Shown here piece after piece: positions 15,243 through 30,300 of a stretch of DNA of 64,000 nt; positions within the stretch are counted from its first letter, which is position 1, and each line of letters begins with the position of its first letter. The translations under genes and the position numbers were made by a program. Below the pieces are notes generated by a model that saw only the letters and a program-made list of their open reading frames with translations, had not been told where the DNA came from and searched no databases. The DNA is from Neodiprion pinetum (taxonomy: Eukaryota > Arthropoda > Insecta > Hymenoptera > Diprionidae): positions 28,189,456 to 28,253,455 of the forward strand of contig NC_060233.1 of the NCBI RefSeq assembly GCF_021155775.2, given 5' to 3'.

Positions 15243-15362
15243 ATATCTTTGTGCGATGAATACAGTCTGCCAGTTGACTTTGTCAACAAACGACGACCCG
15301 CCAGCGTTGCTGCAGCGACTTCCACCGTCCAGTGGGCCTTGCCAAGTCCGACCACTGAAAAC
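15243..15362 (+). CDS. SH2 adapter gene, first exon identified
   Basis: This exon has 40 codons, phase 0 at both ends, a pyrimidine-rich acceptor (TTGCCTGTTCCAG) and a GTGAGT donor. It encodes CDEYSLPVDFVNKRR followed by an Ala/Ser/Thr-rich stretch ending SPTTEN. The acidic tyrosine motif DEYSLP suits the tyrosine-motif N-terminal half of SHB-family adapters, and the phase fits the exon at 20954. Assignment to this gene rests on phase and motif only. A transcript could show that it is skipped. Confidence 0.55.
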
Positions 15363-18300
15363 GTGAGTAGGTTACTGAGTTTTTTGTGCACAGCATGCTT
15401 CTCACCGAATGCGGTGTTGGATCTGCTGTATGTGATCTGCAAGATGCAACCTCGATTGATTTACCACCAAAACCGTGCATCAGATGTGCGCAGAGTCATC
15501 ACAGTTCTCTCATTTCGCTTTTTGAAATATCCAACGACTACGGTGGAGGATAACTGCATGATTCTTAGGGAGTACCGCGTGCAGGACTCAGTTTTATATG
15601 AGGAGTAGACACAATTATGGGGAGTGAGAAAATGGCCCCAGGGTACAACTGCAGCTGCGCAACTTGCCGGGGTTGGATGGAGAGTCCCGTGTCCTGCTCG
15701 ACTTCCGACGTCGTGCATAATTGCGTCGGCGGTACTCGACGAACGAACCTCCGAGAACCTGATGGCAGTCTGCCTGCCGGAGGCAGTTCCGCCAAATGGT
15801 TCCTCCCTGAAGTGGTCTCTCAGCTGCCGCGATCCTCAATCCCTTAACTCTCGGTCAATTCTTCAACGAAGCAATTTCCAGTCATGAGATTTCCCTCGTC
15901 GCAGACCTCGAAAGGCTGACCTTATTCTTTCAGACTCTGATCTCAGCTTTGCCTCAGTGTTTATCAGACTATTGTCTCACTGTGTAGTTACTATCAGTTA
16001 ATGGATTTCGATATTCCCGACCCAGTGACTCGCTTGTTAGATAGTTCTATGACAGTTCGTGAAGTGAAATTGAATGCGAATAAGTTTAGTAAACGTCACA
16101 TGAACCAAATCGACGGAATCACGTCTTCCGATTCCGCGAGTCTGCACCCTCCACTTTGCTTCAGCTTTGTAAAATGAAAATACCCGGTAGAAAGTTTGTT
16201 GTTTCAAGTTTACCAAGTGATCTTTCGACGCGTGTCCCATCCCCGTAGCTTCTTCTCGACTGTCGGATAAAACTTTTCGCAATTTGGTGAAGAACTTGAC
16301 GATTGTTCGGAGGAGCAGCTCGTAAAGGGATGAGAATGTTAGGGAGAAGCAGACAAAGATGGATATGAGGCCATGACGGGCCAGGGTAAGACAGAGAGAA
16401 ACGTGAGCGACGGAGTAAGAAGGGACAAAAGTTTGGTTCCACTCTAGGATACACTGTTTCATCCCTGTGCGGTGGCACTTGACTCAAGTGGGTGAATAAT
16501 CGCGCGGCGACACTCTGCAGTACACGATGAGACCCACTTAATACACGGAGCTGGATTTTACCCCGAGACTACTAGCTCTCCGCTAAGTGTCTCACACATT
16601 TATCACTTTACAATGTACCCCGCGCACTCCGAAAACTTCGACCGCATCGGTTCTCTTCCCTTGTCAAAAAAACTTTCACCTTGAATATATTCATGCGAAT
16701 ATATTAAATTCGTACGTTGCACACCAGAAATCCATCGCTCGAAGTACGATTTGATCTCGTACCCGTGGAGATTTGGACGGGAATAAAACATGAATTGAGT
16801 GTTAGTCGGAAATTCGAGGAAAAACGTTATTCGGACGCTGAAATTTTCGCTTTGTGCTTCCTTTCTCTTATTAATGATATTATTTAATTCTAATTTTGCA
16901 TAAATTGTTGGTATCATTTTAATACCACTAAACATTGGCGTCAAATTTTTCATTCGATATTTCATTTTGTTTCACAGATTTATTCTGATTATTAACACAG
17001 GCTATTCACTTTGCAATTTCGATTATCGATCAACCAAACTTTTCACGCTTTATACGTGTATATGTCCCCTTGAAACGTTTCGTGAATCTCTACTCAGTAC
17101 CTGGAGACAAGTTTGTTGCAATAAAAACTCTCCTCAGAGTTTTGAGTTTATCGATCGCTGGAAATTGGCTTTGAAAATTGGGGATGATTGCCGTCGCGGT
17201 TAGTCAGAATTTTGCAATTAACAGGCTTCATAATCGTTTCCAATTATAACGCAGTGGCTGGATAATCGTGGCTCAAAGTCCCGGATAAATCAATAGGATT
17301 ATGATATAAGCGTCAACAAAGCCTGACAGTACGAGAGGGTAAATTCCTACGGTAGTTCGCGCCATTCGAACGACCGTGATTTTACCGCCCCTTGTATCCC
17401 CCATAAATTTCACATAGGATTATATTTCCGTTTATAGTCGATTTAACGCCAACTCCGACGTGTTTTTATATCAAACCGGTAAACTGCTGTTAAATACACT
17501 CGACTGACCTTCGCGATGCTGCAGCTAACTTCCGCACCTGCTGCACTCGTAATTGTAATAGGTGTGAAATTCTGAGTCTGCGACAAATCGTTTCTAGTCG
17601 CAAATGGAATTCTCTCAAATTCATTTTCCCACCTCAATTAAGAGGGTAGTAATAGTATGTATAGGAGTATACGGCTGAAAAAAGCGTTGAATTTCGATAG
17701 TCGATAGTTCGACAACTAATGATCCAATTCGATTGATTCATTTACATTCCTTTAATTAGAATGAACCGATAAGAAGCATTTTTATTGACAATAACGTATG
17801 TTTTGCGGCTTCCGAATTTGCTTGAAATCTGGAGACGGTATTCGGATAGTTTATCCTCTTTGCGACGAACCGTTTCTTTTTTTCTCGGCAAAATCGCGAG
17901 CGTTTGTAATTGAAATTCGATTTTTCCCTCAAAATTTACTTATTTATTTAACTAACCATAAAAATGTGAGACATTGGAAAAAATGGCATCGTGGCAAAAA
18001 CGGGAAAACTATTATGAGGATGAAGTTAGTCACGTTACTGTAACGACGCATGTTCAGGAAAAGGACGCTAATCCGTACCTTTGTGACTTTCCGAAATTTA
18101 GTAAACGATTATAAACGAAATATGCACTGATTCTGAAAAACCAACTAATTGAAAGTAATCCTAAAATTGCCCAATAATAGTTTCTTCTCCTGATTTATCG
18201 TTAACTTCATCCTCATCAACTATTTAAGAATACTATTTCTAAATTTGATCACAATCTATTCCAACCTTTTTTAAGGTATCGTGAGTACCGCAAAACATGT

Positions 18301-21300
18301 CACCGAGCGTAATGGTTGACTTTATTGGCAGTAACAATGATTCTTATAAATTTACGGAATAAAAAAAATTATTGAAACGAAGCTCGATCTCCATACTTTT
18401 TAACAAAATAAACTTCAATCGAATTGAACTATTACTTCCTAAGATGTAAATTCCCAGTATTGATCCACATTCTCAATCTCTTACTCGTACATACTTTCTT
18501 AACAATCGGCGCATATATTTATTCATTTACCTACCTTTTCGCACCGTATGATAAAAACCGGTTAAAGCACTTGAGAAATAAATATTTTTCATCAGATTTT
18601 TATCAGCAGCCGGCTTCCGATCAAATCCGAATTTTTCTGTGTAATCCTTGTAATATGAGTGTACAGAGTAAAGAAACAGGTACATATATCGAGTTCCACC
18701 TGCACTCGGTCTGCGAAATGTTCAGCACACAGTCTGGACGACGAATTTTCAATTACCTATCCTCACATCGCGAATTCCCAGATGTTTGATTAATTTTAAT
18801 TTAACCTGATCCGTATCAGCTGCAGGACCGATCAGTTTTCCTGCACCCGTATCCTTAAATTCGACAGTTGGCGAAACGATCCTGGGAACTAACACGAATT
18901 TCCCCTGTTTGCCTGCAGACGGAAAATTTCCCCGCGGATCATTCGCAATTATGGAAAAGCACACAGCGGTGTTTTTCGCCTCCCATTCTTCTATCCTCTT
19001 TTCTTTTTTCTTTTTTCCCCCCTCCCAGTTCTTTTCCCATCCCTCCGTTTCATAACTACAGGCCAATCGGAATTAACGCGTCGAAGAAGGAGACGCAACG
19101 GCAAAGCGACGACGCGACGCTGAATAAGTTTGTCGAGGGAATTCCAATTCCGGTCTCTCTTTCAATTTAAGGTGCTTGTCTTCCTCGGATGTTCCTCAAC
19201 CCCCCGCCTTTCAACCCCCAGCCCTCCTTATCCCCCTCAGCTCATCCTTACCAATCTAACTTACCGCCTCGTCGATTTTCATGTCGTTGATTATCGTTGC
19301 GTTTCTATGAAATCAGCCTTACACTCGACGCTGAGGTCGTTACGTATATCATTAATACTCTCCCCTTCTCACGATTTCTCTCTCACCCACGTACGCAAAT
19401 TTGCTCTTAATCAACCCCTGGAGCTCTTAATAATTTTTCAATATTTAAAGATAAACAACGGTTAGTTCATTCTAATGTCCAGAACGGTTCGTTCGATCGA
19501 AAATCTATATTTTATTTATCAAAGTCTCAACCTTACTTGTCATAGTTACTAAATTATTATTATTATTATTGTTGTTGTTGTTGTTGTTGTTGTTATTATT
19601 TTAAATAGGTATCGTTATACCACCAACATCAAATGATCGCAACAGTTACAAGAAAATGTAGTACGAATAATGATAGTTATAAAAAAATTTCAAAATAATA
19701 TCATCACGTACGAAATTCTGTGATTAACGTTACAAAACTAATTTTTAAACAGTCGAAGATCTCCGGTGTTAGTTATTCTCGAACAATACTTTAACCTCTA
19801 TTTGTCCGATAACCACAACCATAGAAATTTCTCTCAATAAGTAAATTTATGATTAAAGTTACACGTACATTTTTTCCCAATGAAATCGATTTCGCAGCAG
19901 GCATTCGAGGCTCATTTTTCTTTGCTTTTTCCTTTCCGTTATGTGTTCCTTTTCTTCTTTTTTCCTATTATTAAGAAATACATATCATATAAACTGCCAT
20001 ATGGCTATTCATACATACCTACATGTACACAACACGGTGATCGGAACAATGCGGACTCACATACCTTTTGTCGGGGTAAAAGATGGCCAACGTTGATGCC
20101 CGATGTCTGTGAAATCGCTAAGACGCATCCCCGTATATCGAATCTCATACCGATACGAAACGCACGATTCTTCCATAGCCCTTATGTACCTAAGCATTGT
20201 TAGCCGAAAAAAATAATATCTTTCGTAGTCCCAGAAAGTCCTGCGGCTATTATCGGTGACATAAAGCGACTTATTACGGATACGGCGGACGTATAGACTC
20301 AACAAAAAGTTTTCGAAAAAGGTAAAATTACGGTGCAAAAGCTCGGAACGAGGTCAATCAAGTCGAATGTACTTGTTGAAATGATGTTTCGAGACGACGA
20401 AGAGAAAATTTTAACTGATAAAAAATCCGGAACAATCAGTGTTCGTTCTATCATTTTTAAATAAAACATAACCAACCGTAAATAAATTCTTAGCAAATCG
20501 CCTGATACGAATATTCTCCTCGTGGCTCGTTGCTTGAACGAGAAGTATTGTACGTTGAATTGTTATAGATAATTATGATTGATAGAGGCATGGTCGAACC
20601 GAAATCATGTTAATGTCGTTGAAATTTTATCATTGACGAATTCGATAAAACACACTCACAAACAAAACGAACCCTGCTTGATAAAGAATACTAGTTGGGC
20701 ATTTAAATAAAAATGGAAGAAAAACATGATTTCTTAAAATTTATCGACAACTCAACTTTTTCGATTTTCGATTGCCAACTTTCTATTACGTGACGAAAAG
20801 AATGATTTAATGAAATTCTTGTCGATCACCTCGAGGGTTGATATTTTGAACCTTAGTTTTTTAATTTCAATTTTTCACTTTGGTATTACAAAAATTCTAA
20901 TCGATGTTTTGAGAATATCTCGTGCTTATCGTTAGTTTTGCATCCCGTTTCAGGCGGAAGTCGAGGTTGTAGAAGAGTACAGTGATCCGAGAGACAGCAG
21001 AGCGAAAGCCTACTCTGAACCGAGTGAGGAACTTTCATTGCCAAAACTTTACGCGAAGGTCAACCGAGATTACTGCAGACCTTACACCGGTGAGTAATTT
21101 TCTTGCGTACGTTTTTTTTTTGTTTACTTTCGCAGTTTCTTTTGCGTCCAAATGCGAAACTTTCTCATTCGTTGAACCAAAAAAAAAGAAGACTGAAAGA
21201 AAGAAAGCGTGTTTTGAGACTTTCTTTGTCGTTACGCGCCATTTTCCCTGGTCTAATATAACTCCTGATAATTGGCGAACTCTACCAGAATTTGAAAAAT

Positions 21301-24300
21301 GTTTGTCCGATAGTTCCTCGGAAAAATCGTTACTACACGTTAATTTAGATCTTTTTTTCCGAATTGTTAGTCGCAGCTGCACAACACCAGAGTGCTTCAT
21401 GAATTCGAGAAATATATTTCAAATATTTATCAACTCACTCGTGATGTACAGTTTTCTTATTTTTTTTTTTATTTTGTCCTGGTTTTCAAATTGGGAATTT
21501 ATTCAATTCTCACGATTCGCGATTTTAAAATAAGATTTAATTGTTCTTTTAAATCAATCGATTCGTCGTTTTTAAGATTATTAATTACTTTGTATGAACT
21601 ATCGTGTGGAAAGCGTTTATTTATTTTTCACGTTTTCCTCATTCAAAGTTTTTATGACGAAAGCCAAAGTATTAGCCAAGCTTTTGCATTTAATATGTCG
21701 TCTAGTAATTTTTAATACATGACAGGCTGAATAGTTGTATCATAAGATATTGAGAAACGATTTTAAAAACTTAAAAAACACGAAGAATGTCACAATCTAA
21801 ATCCTATAATTGCTTCAGCCGCATTAAAGTCCGCTGAAACGCGTTGAAAATTAAAGTGCTGAAACATTTCAGTTAATTCTTTTCTTCGGCGAAGTGTTTG
21901 AGAGATTTTTGCAACGGGATAATTCTCTTCGTATCATTGTCCAGTACGCAGATTTTTGCGTACGTGTAAAACCAAGTATGTAAATCGCCAGCTGATTCAG
22001 GTCCCGAACAAACACGGTACAATTTCCATTCTTATCGTATTCATGGCCGCGTAATTCGCCTGCCTTAAACCAGCAAATACTGCCCTCTAGCCCCTGCAAA
22101 TATTTGCACCTTATACAGCAGGCAGAATCGAGCGACGCTACCCGGATTGTTTGCTCAGGGATGTGGTGACAAAATACACCCAATTCTAATCACCGTATCT
22201 TATGACGTGATCGTGATTGACGTTTAATCACGTTTCATCAACGATCAAGTCTTGAATTGTAAGCAAAAAGTGGGAATGCTATATATATATTATTTCTTTC
22301 GCTCCGGAAGAGCTAGTCTAGAGAATTTCAGCGATATTTAACCATGTATGGTTAGCAAAATTTTTCAAAATCAGCACGGTAAAAATGAATTATTTTTCTA
22401 CCGGGGATTCAAAAGTATCACGGCATAGAATTAAATCTTTCCTTTTTTGACCTTCGTGACGTCACTCATCACCCACCGTCTACCCTTTGCCCTTTGTCAT
22501 TATCCTTACTGCAAGTCCTGCGATATTTAATTAAACTCGCCCTGTTATCGAACCGTTCAGCCCTTCTGGCTTCTCTTCCTCGATACATACAGTCTGTAAA
22601 GTTTTCGAGGGGCTTAAAGAGCGGGACGAATAGCTTTATTATTAACCGTTTCAATCGAGATTTTATCCTTCTTGTTTCCATGGTCACCACATATTCTCCG
22701 TCCTTTTGCGAAGTTTTATTTAACCGAATCTGAGTGTAATAAAAAGAAAAAAACAATAGCCCCGTACATCGTGAAAATCAAAAATTTTTACTTAATATTT
22801 TTAACAGCAGTAGTGATAAATTTCATATTTTGTGAAAACATGGTAATGAGAAATATTCGTAAACTTGGCTTATACCACTGAATAAACCGAAAGAATTTAA
22901 TTAAATATCTTCAATGCCCTTTTAGCATTCTTGATCCTGGAAATGTTCGTTACGACTTCGTAAATTATTTTGAAGGCATGAGGTTTCAAATGAACAATTA
23001 TTAAAGAATACAATGAAATCTCAGAAAACATATTCTGTTAATGGAAAAATGCAATTCATCATCTTGATAAAATGAATGAAATTCAACTGAAACTGCAGTA
23101 ACAAATCAGTAGAAAATTCCACAATGTTCCGACGCCAATTTTTGATACGATTGCACAAATGTATTTTAAAAATGGCTGAACCTGAAAGTCTTGAAAATAT
23201 ATTTTTATATTAAAAAAATGTTTTTTAACGATTTGACAGCTAGTTCAACATCAATTATTATCAATTCATAACTGAAAAATCAATTAGGTCTATGTATGAA
23301 GAAAATTTATGTATGTGCAATACTCAGGGAACCCAAAAATAAGTGAATAGCATTGTTTTAGGCGATTAAATATATATTTGAAGCAATTACATTGGATTGA
23401 AAAATCTAACATGTATTATCACCCACATCAAGGTTCATAGACGAATTTGGAAATAATTGAAAACCGATTGCATGTATGATTCGCATTTATCCTTTGAAAA
23501 GTAAGAAGAATAAAGTATCCTATAATTATTCCAGGTTTCTGTGCAGATACCGGATACACATATAAAAATTGGAAATGATTTTTCATACAAAGCCCAAATT
23601 GAAAGCCGTTTACAGTTATTGAAAAATGTAAAATAAGCTGTTGGGTATTTCATTGACATTTTTAATATCACAGTAATGCATCGAACAAATGAAGTTGAAG
23701 TTGTAAAGGGCTTTAAAAATATTCTCAAGAACACTGTTTTTTCGATCGTTCGTTTAAATTAACGACGCGTAGCTTACCCCTCGTTCCTTTGATAGTTAAC
23801 AATACGCAGACTAGAATTTATCCCATGCAAATCGCTTGGCTAGTAGTCGTCAGTAGAACCAGCAAAGGGTTGGAGCAGCCGGCGCAAGTTTTCGAACCCT
23901 CAAGGAGTACAAACTGCCGAATTAATTGAACCCTTCGGTTAAAGGTTTTCCTTTCACTCGCTTCGACGTTTACTCACCTCCGAGTTTCACGTTCAGCAAA
24001 ATTTTACCAAGAAGCGGTGAACAGCAAATTTCGTTTTCATCAATGCTGCAGAATCTTTGTACATTAATTCGTTGAATTTTTTCATACTTGGAGTTACCTT
24101 GATGAAAATTTTACACAAGAAATATTTATTCACCAAGGTTACGTTTATACGCTGTTTTCATAGTTTTCATAGCGATTTCCCATCGCTCCACGTCTCACTT
24201 CATTCACTTTATATCTCCGAGCGCGTTTCGCGAAACTTGATCATTTGCAAACTGTCAGCAACACGGTTTTCTATCCAATCTGTGCGACGCGTCGCTTTGG

Positions 24301-27300
24301 TTTTTTAATAAATCTTGGCGAATAGCGAAGATTTTTAAGGAGAAAGACGAAAAGCTCGAGGCTATCATCGCGAGTGTTTGGAGTTGCGACGATGGCGGAA
24401 TACTTCGAAGAAGTCTGCGCATCTTTGTCGTGAATGTTTAAGGGCAAGCGCTGCTTAATTTCTCGCGATCGAATTCTGAGAGAAACTAACGTATATAAAG
24501 AGTGAAACTCCGGATTCGTCTACATGGTCAAACGGTTGTTCGTGCTTGAATTTTTAACCCCATGTAAGTAAATATTATAGGTATGTACATACATGCAACG
24601 AGAGAAATTTTTAGTTCCAGTTACCGCTCAGTGCTTGACTGTTTTTATTTTTTACTACAATCGAAAAATATAGTTCTAAGTACAAAATGAAAATTAGTTT
24701 TCCAGCTGTTACCGGAAAGTCTAGTATCCGTTACTATTCTTTCTCATTACGATCACTGTTGGTATATTTTCTTGCAACCGTTGCGAAAATTTAATGCTTG
24801 TGCAAGAATAAATTGACGTTAAAGCCTTATTTAACTAAAAAAGTAGAGTAAACCTCAGAAACTGATTTTGCGTTGCAATTACCAAAAAAGGATCGGCGAT
24901 AGCGCAAAATAATTACGCGTACCTCGTTTATCGTAATTCCAGCAATATTCAAACAGTTTTTCTAACGACATCTGCTTTACTGAATTTTTTTAGTTACTAT
25001 ACGAATAAAATTTTTCTCAGTGTGGGTATATAGGACTTATACGTAGGCAGAGATACACGTACATGCTTGAGATACGTACGTGTATTGACGAATTTATTAT
25101 CGCGTGGAATTCGCACGACGACGATGCACGCGGTGGGAAAAGCTGCGCGATATATGCCTGTAACGTTTATTCATATCCTGCGCCGCGGGTTCCGTTTTGG
25201 CCCAGACAAATTAATCATCGATGTAAAGATATAAATTGATGAGAAAAGTGCGTTGCTGTGCTACCAAGAATAATTTTAAAACCGCATTTCGAAACGAAAA
25301 GGCTCGAGGATACCTACAAAAAAAAACTTCAATTGTCGAAACTTGAGAAATATATTAGGTATTCTTTTTTTTATTTCGTTCATCGTTTTTTATACCATTG
25401 TTATAACTCTGAATAGCGAGTTATTTCACATTTCTCTCCGCAACCGTTATTTTTTTTTTTTTCATATAAATACTCAAAGGTCAAAACAGGACAACGTTTG
25501 TGAAAATTTTGAAAAAATTCTTAAAAATTCTTCGGATAAAAAGCGATCATTTGAGGTGAAATCCGGAAGTAGAAACTATCCTTTTTACATTCATTTGACT
25601 TATTTCAAAAATAAATAAAAATTCCTAAATTCTTCTTGGATACTTCCAGATGTCGTCTCGTATGATCGTGTTTGACGAAGAATTTTTGAGAATTCTTTCA
25701 AAAATATCAAAAATGTAATTCTGTTCTGATCCTTGAACATACATATAAAAAAATAAATATTGGAGTTAAAAATCTGAAATAATTAAGCAGTGCTATCTAG
25801 GGTTGGGACAATCGTATAAAAAATTATGAACGAAATGAAAAGTGGTGAGGAAAAATCACTTGTCGAGTTGGCGTGGAATACCTTATATATAAAATTTTGC
25901 GCGGAGACTTTTGAAGGATAATTTGCCTATATATGTCGTGATTTCAATTACTTAATGAGCAAGGGTCGTGAATCCTTTCTGTGTAAAAAATAATGCGCAG
26001 AATATTACTTCTCGGTGGTTCGAAAAATCGCCGAGCCTAATTTGCCGATATACCCTCGAAAAGTGTCGGAGGCTCGACGCAAGCTCGATTAGACTCTCAA
26101 CCCTTCGTATAATCCTTGACGAGAATGAGAGAGAAGGTCCTTGAATTAATTTGCGCATAGTAATTATAATTAGCATTACTGCGCTAATTTTCATATTATT
26201 TTGACGATTAATTTTACACGAATACTCCCGACAATGTAATTTATGATCACTGTAAAACGGCTGGAAATTGCTCGCGGAACATGCAACGTCTGAAAGAATT
26301 TCTTTGTTATGGAATTAGCCAAGATAATAATGCGGTGAAAATGATGAGCTTAATTTTTATTTTCATTGTTTCAATTCCACGCGGGTCAAAAGTTGTAGTC
26401 TAATGCAGTTTAATCTAAAGTTCAACGTAGACTTAACAATTTTAAATCATTGAGTATTATTCAAAATATCGTTATTTATACTCAATTTTTTTGTAACTTT
26501 GGTTGTTGAACGAAAATTTTAGAGTGTATAAGCGAAAGGAGAGGAGGATAAAAAAAGATTCTCGAGGTAACCAATAAAACCAATATCGGGAAATTTCCAC
26601 TCAGCGAGAAATTGGGGTTTTTCTTTTTTTTTTATCGAAGGAGGGTGAAAGGGAATTGCATCAATCTGAAATTTAAAACCATCGGATTCAGGGCTTCATC
26701 GCCACAAAAATTATTCAGCTTTCATTTCCCGAATTGTCGAAAAATGGTATTACATCGAAAAAATTCCAAGGTTTCAGGGGTTCCAATATATAATCGTATG
26801 ATATCGTAACATCTCATAAGATTTCAAACTTCTTATGCGATCTTTTCAAGTGATTACAAGTCGCCCGAGTAAAAATCAAAAAACAATTATAACCTGGTTT
26901 TAACATCAATTACATCACAATATTTACTGCTCCCATACAAATTCGCCAAATATATATTACACGAACAATAATTTCCCCCCCTGCAGCATCGCAAGCACGA
27001 CGCTTTAAGCCCGAATCTCGTTACACGGATTTTTGAATCTGATAATTTTTGCCTTACCAAATAAATATCCAGACGTTTACCAGCTGCATATCGTTACGAA
27101 GATGCCATCAAATACTTCGAAAAAATTCAAATCCGTGCAGCTGCATCAACGGAGAGAATTTGCAAGAAGGGGCGGCGGGCGAGGGGGGAGGGGGGGGGGG
27201 GGGTGCTGCAGGCGGTAGCTTCCCTCTGTGGAAACGGCGGTGTTTCACGTGATCACCGATGTAGATTTCAATTGAGCAATGCCCATTGATAGGGGCAGCA

Positions 27301-30300
27301 GCGTCGAAGGATGGGAGGGGGGGGGGAGGGCTTATGGGGTGGAAAAGGGCGGGGGGGTCCTGAAGGGCCATAATCTACCCCCGACAGTCACTCGAAATTC
27401 CTGGTATACAGTGGGCAAACCCTAACGATGGACTAACATTGATTTTACTGGCACTAAAATTCAACGCAATTTAACAATGCAGTTTCGCGGTTGCTCAACT
27501 ACTACGAGCAGCAGTCCATCAGCTTATCTGCATTCAGATCCTTGTCCACCAACCCGGCGAAGTTTTTTTTTTTATGTCTGGTTCGTTTTGCGGCGACATT
27601 TGTTGCCTGGAATTCAGATCACGTTGACGAAAAATCAAAAATTGATACGCGAGAATTTTTTCGGAGTATTGTGGAGACCCTAGATTTTTATCGAGCTTTT
27701 TTTATACTTTGTTGCAGATCTTTGGACAGATTTCCTGCTTCGCGTTTTTGCGAATTTTACAATCGTGAAGCTTTTGGAGGAAATTATTGAAAAATCGTAA
27801 AATTAATGTCAATTGAATGTGGCATTTCGGATTTTCCTTTTCTTGTTATTCAGGATATTGTCTCTCGATTTAGTATAAAAGTTGGCTGAACGGAACGAGT
27901 TGGTAATTTCAAGTAAGTTTAGTTATACTCTTGAATTATGTTTCACATTTCTTCCAAGTGTAATGTATCGAAATTAGGTAAATGATTAAAGATTTTCTTA
28001 ATGTCTTTCATCATCTCGAGAAATAATTGGCATATCCAGAAATTGAACGATATATTTTCAAATCACGTTGCATTCAGTCTAGTAATCTGTGAAAATCTCT
28101 GAAATCTTATGTTCCGAGTTCTCTTAACGTGATAAATATTTTGTTGGAATAACAATTTTCTCATCTATAAAAATATAATTGAAATCCTGTTAAGTCTTGC
28201 ACAACCTTCAAAACTCTATGCAATCATTTGGAAACTGAAATTTTGTGCAATCTTTCGACCCTTTTCGAATCTCCAAAATTCAGTAAAATGTTGTGAAATC
28301 CTCGAAAATCATTCGGCACTATTGTCATTTCCTTTAAGTATTGGAAATGTACAAATATTTTTCCAGATTATTTCAAATACCGGAAATTGGGTGTCACACG
28401 TTTGAACTTCTTTAAGATTGTGTGTAACATTCAGAAATCAGTAAAAGACTTGTAGAAAACTTTTAAAATTCTCCCTCAGGATTTTGCTCGAAATTCTTGA
28501 AATCGTGTGACTTTCAAGAACCGAGTTTCACAGGCTATACAATTGCTTGCAAATATTATTGCAAGTCATTAAAAATCGCGAGTATCGGTGTGACATATTT
28601 CGAAGTATTGACGTCTGTTAGAAAAAGCTGCTCACTGCTGAACCGTTTCTTAATGATATTATCAGAGATTATTGATATCGTTTTAACGATCGCGGAGATG
28701 AGTGTATCATTTTCATGACTGCAATTTCTATCCTAGAATGACGCGTCAAAGAAATTGTGCTAGAACGACGATTGAAGCTTCGTCACCGGGCATCGGAGTC
28801 TGATTGCGAAGTATAGAGAGTTACAAAGTAACGCGGACGAGATGCGTCTTCTTTGAAAATCTCCCCCTGTGATCTTCGCCTTTGAAGATGCTGCAAAGAT
28901 TCGCTGCTTCGAATGGCGTTCGTCGGGGAAAGCTGCAGGTAAACGCTTTGCGCAAGAATAATTTCGTACAAGGAAACTACGTCGCGTATACGCGACGTTA
29001 AAAAGTGGTGAATCAAAAAGACGCGTGCAGAACGCCTGCAAGTCGAACTTGCGTCGCCTTTGAACGTTTTGAGTGGCAATTACTTGCCCTGTCCTCAAAT
29101 TACTTACTCCAGTAATTTTATTCCTCCATCATTCCCCCTCCTCGTCTCCCTCTTTCTCTCATTCTCTCATTCTCTCTCTCTCTCTCATAGCACTTATACT
29201 TACTGGCTTATTCCGGCTCGCTGCCATGGAATCTAGGGGTCTAATTATTCGCAAATTCCCTTCTTCTCTTGAAACGCCTTTCATTTATACGCAGTTATTT
29301 ATTTCCAACTCGAGTTTTCTTCACTCGTTGCCCACGTTGTACGTACATACCAGCCATGGTGATTTTTTGAAAGACGCAGGGTCCTTTGAAGGACAATCGG
29401 TAGAATGGTATAATTTTCACCCCTTCGCGATAAGGGGAAGGTAGAGAACTTGTGTTAGACATTTTGAAACTAATTCAACCTACGATACGTATCCGATATA
29501 ATGATTTCCAATTTTCATTATGGGTATGCTGCAAAGATTTACGTGGTCAAAGATGTGTATTGAAATATTTCGGAATATATTTTGCAACGTAGGTATTTTT
29601 TCTGCCAATAAATTTAATATAACTCATTATTTTGATTTTAGGACGATGCAGGATTAAACTTTCTATATTATTTTTTGTATTCTTAGAAACCCATTCCGAG
29701 GAAAAATATCCTATAGATTTATAGAATCCCTAAAAAAAAATTTTGTTCATCAAAAAATTATAATTGGATCAAAAACAACATAGTTTTATTATATTGTAAC
29801 GATCTCGCCTTACGAAATATAATAACTGGTTCGTTGAGCGTAAAAAAATAAATTACACAGTGATGATGCTTTTATTGGCATTACGTGTTTTTAAATAAAA
29901 GTCAAAAACAAGACTGTTTTTACAATAATACTGGTTCACGCAGCAACCTTAAATGTATTTTTTTTCGCTCGAATTTTCAAACATCCATTTCTATCAAATA
30001 ACACAAGTGTTGCTGTTTCATTCGTGTTCACTCCCATTATCATGAATAAAATCATTGAATATTTTTTTAAATACTTTACCCTCTTCTGCTAACTTTTCAT
30101 TTGAACGGATTAATACCCGAGTGATCAGATATTTATAAACCCATCCTTAGTTTCACTTGAACCGAGTGGCTGAGGCGTTTGAAAAATGTTTTATATTCCT
30201 AAATTCCCCCCCTCCCCCCACCCCCGCCGTTACTCCTTCCCTTCGCCCTTGTACGAAAACGGGGATATTCAAAGGAGGGTTCCGTTGTCTACTGCGGAGG

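Noticed and set aside
16037..16462. 141-codon minus-strand ORF in the SH2 adapter intron
   Set aside because: No domain, no splice context, and an overlapping ORF of 108 codons in another frame. It looks like chance.
20982..21533. 183-codon ORF overlapping the exon at 20954
   Set aside because: It is in a different frame from the conserved tyrosine-motif exon and runs into intron sequence with poly-T translated as Phe runs.
27108..27371. 87-codon Pro-rich ORF on the minus strand
   Set aside because: The proline runs are simply the translation of the G-tract microsatellites.
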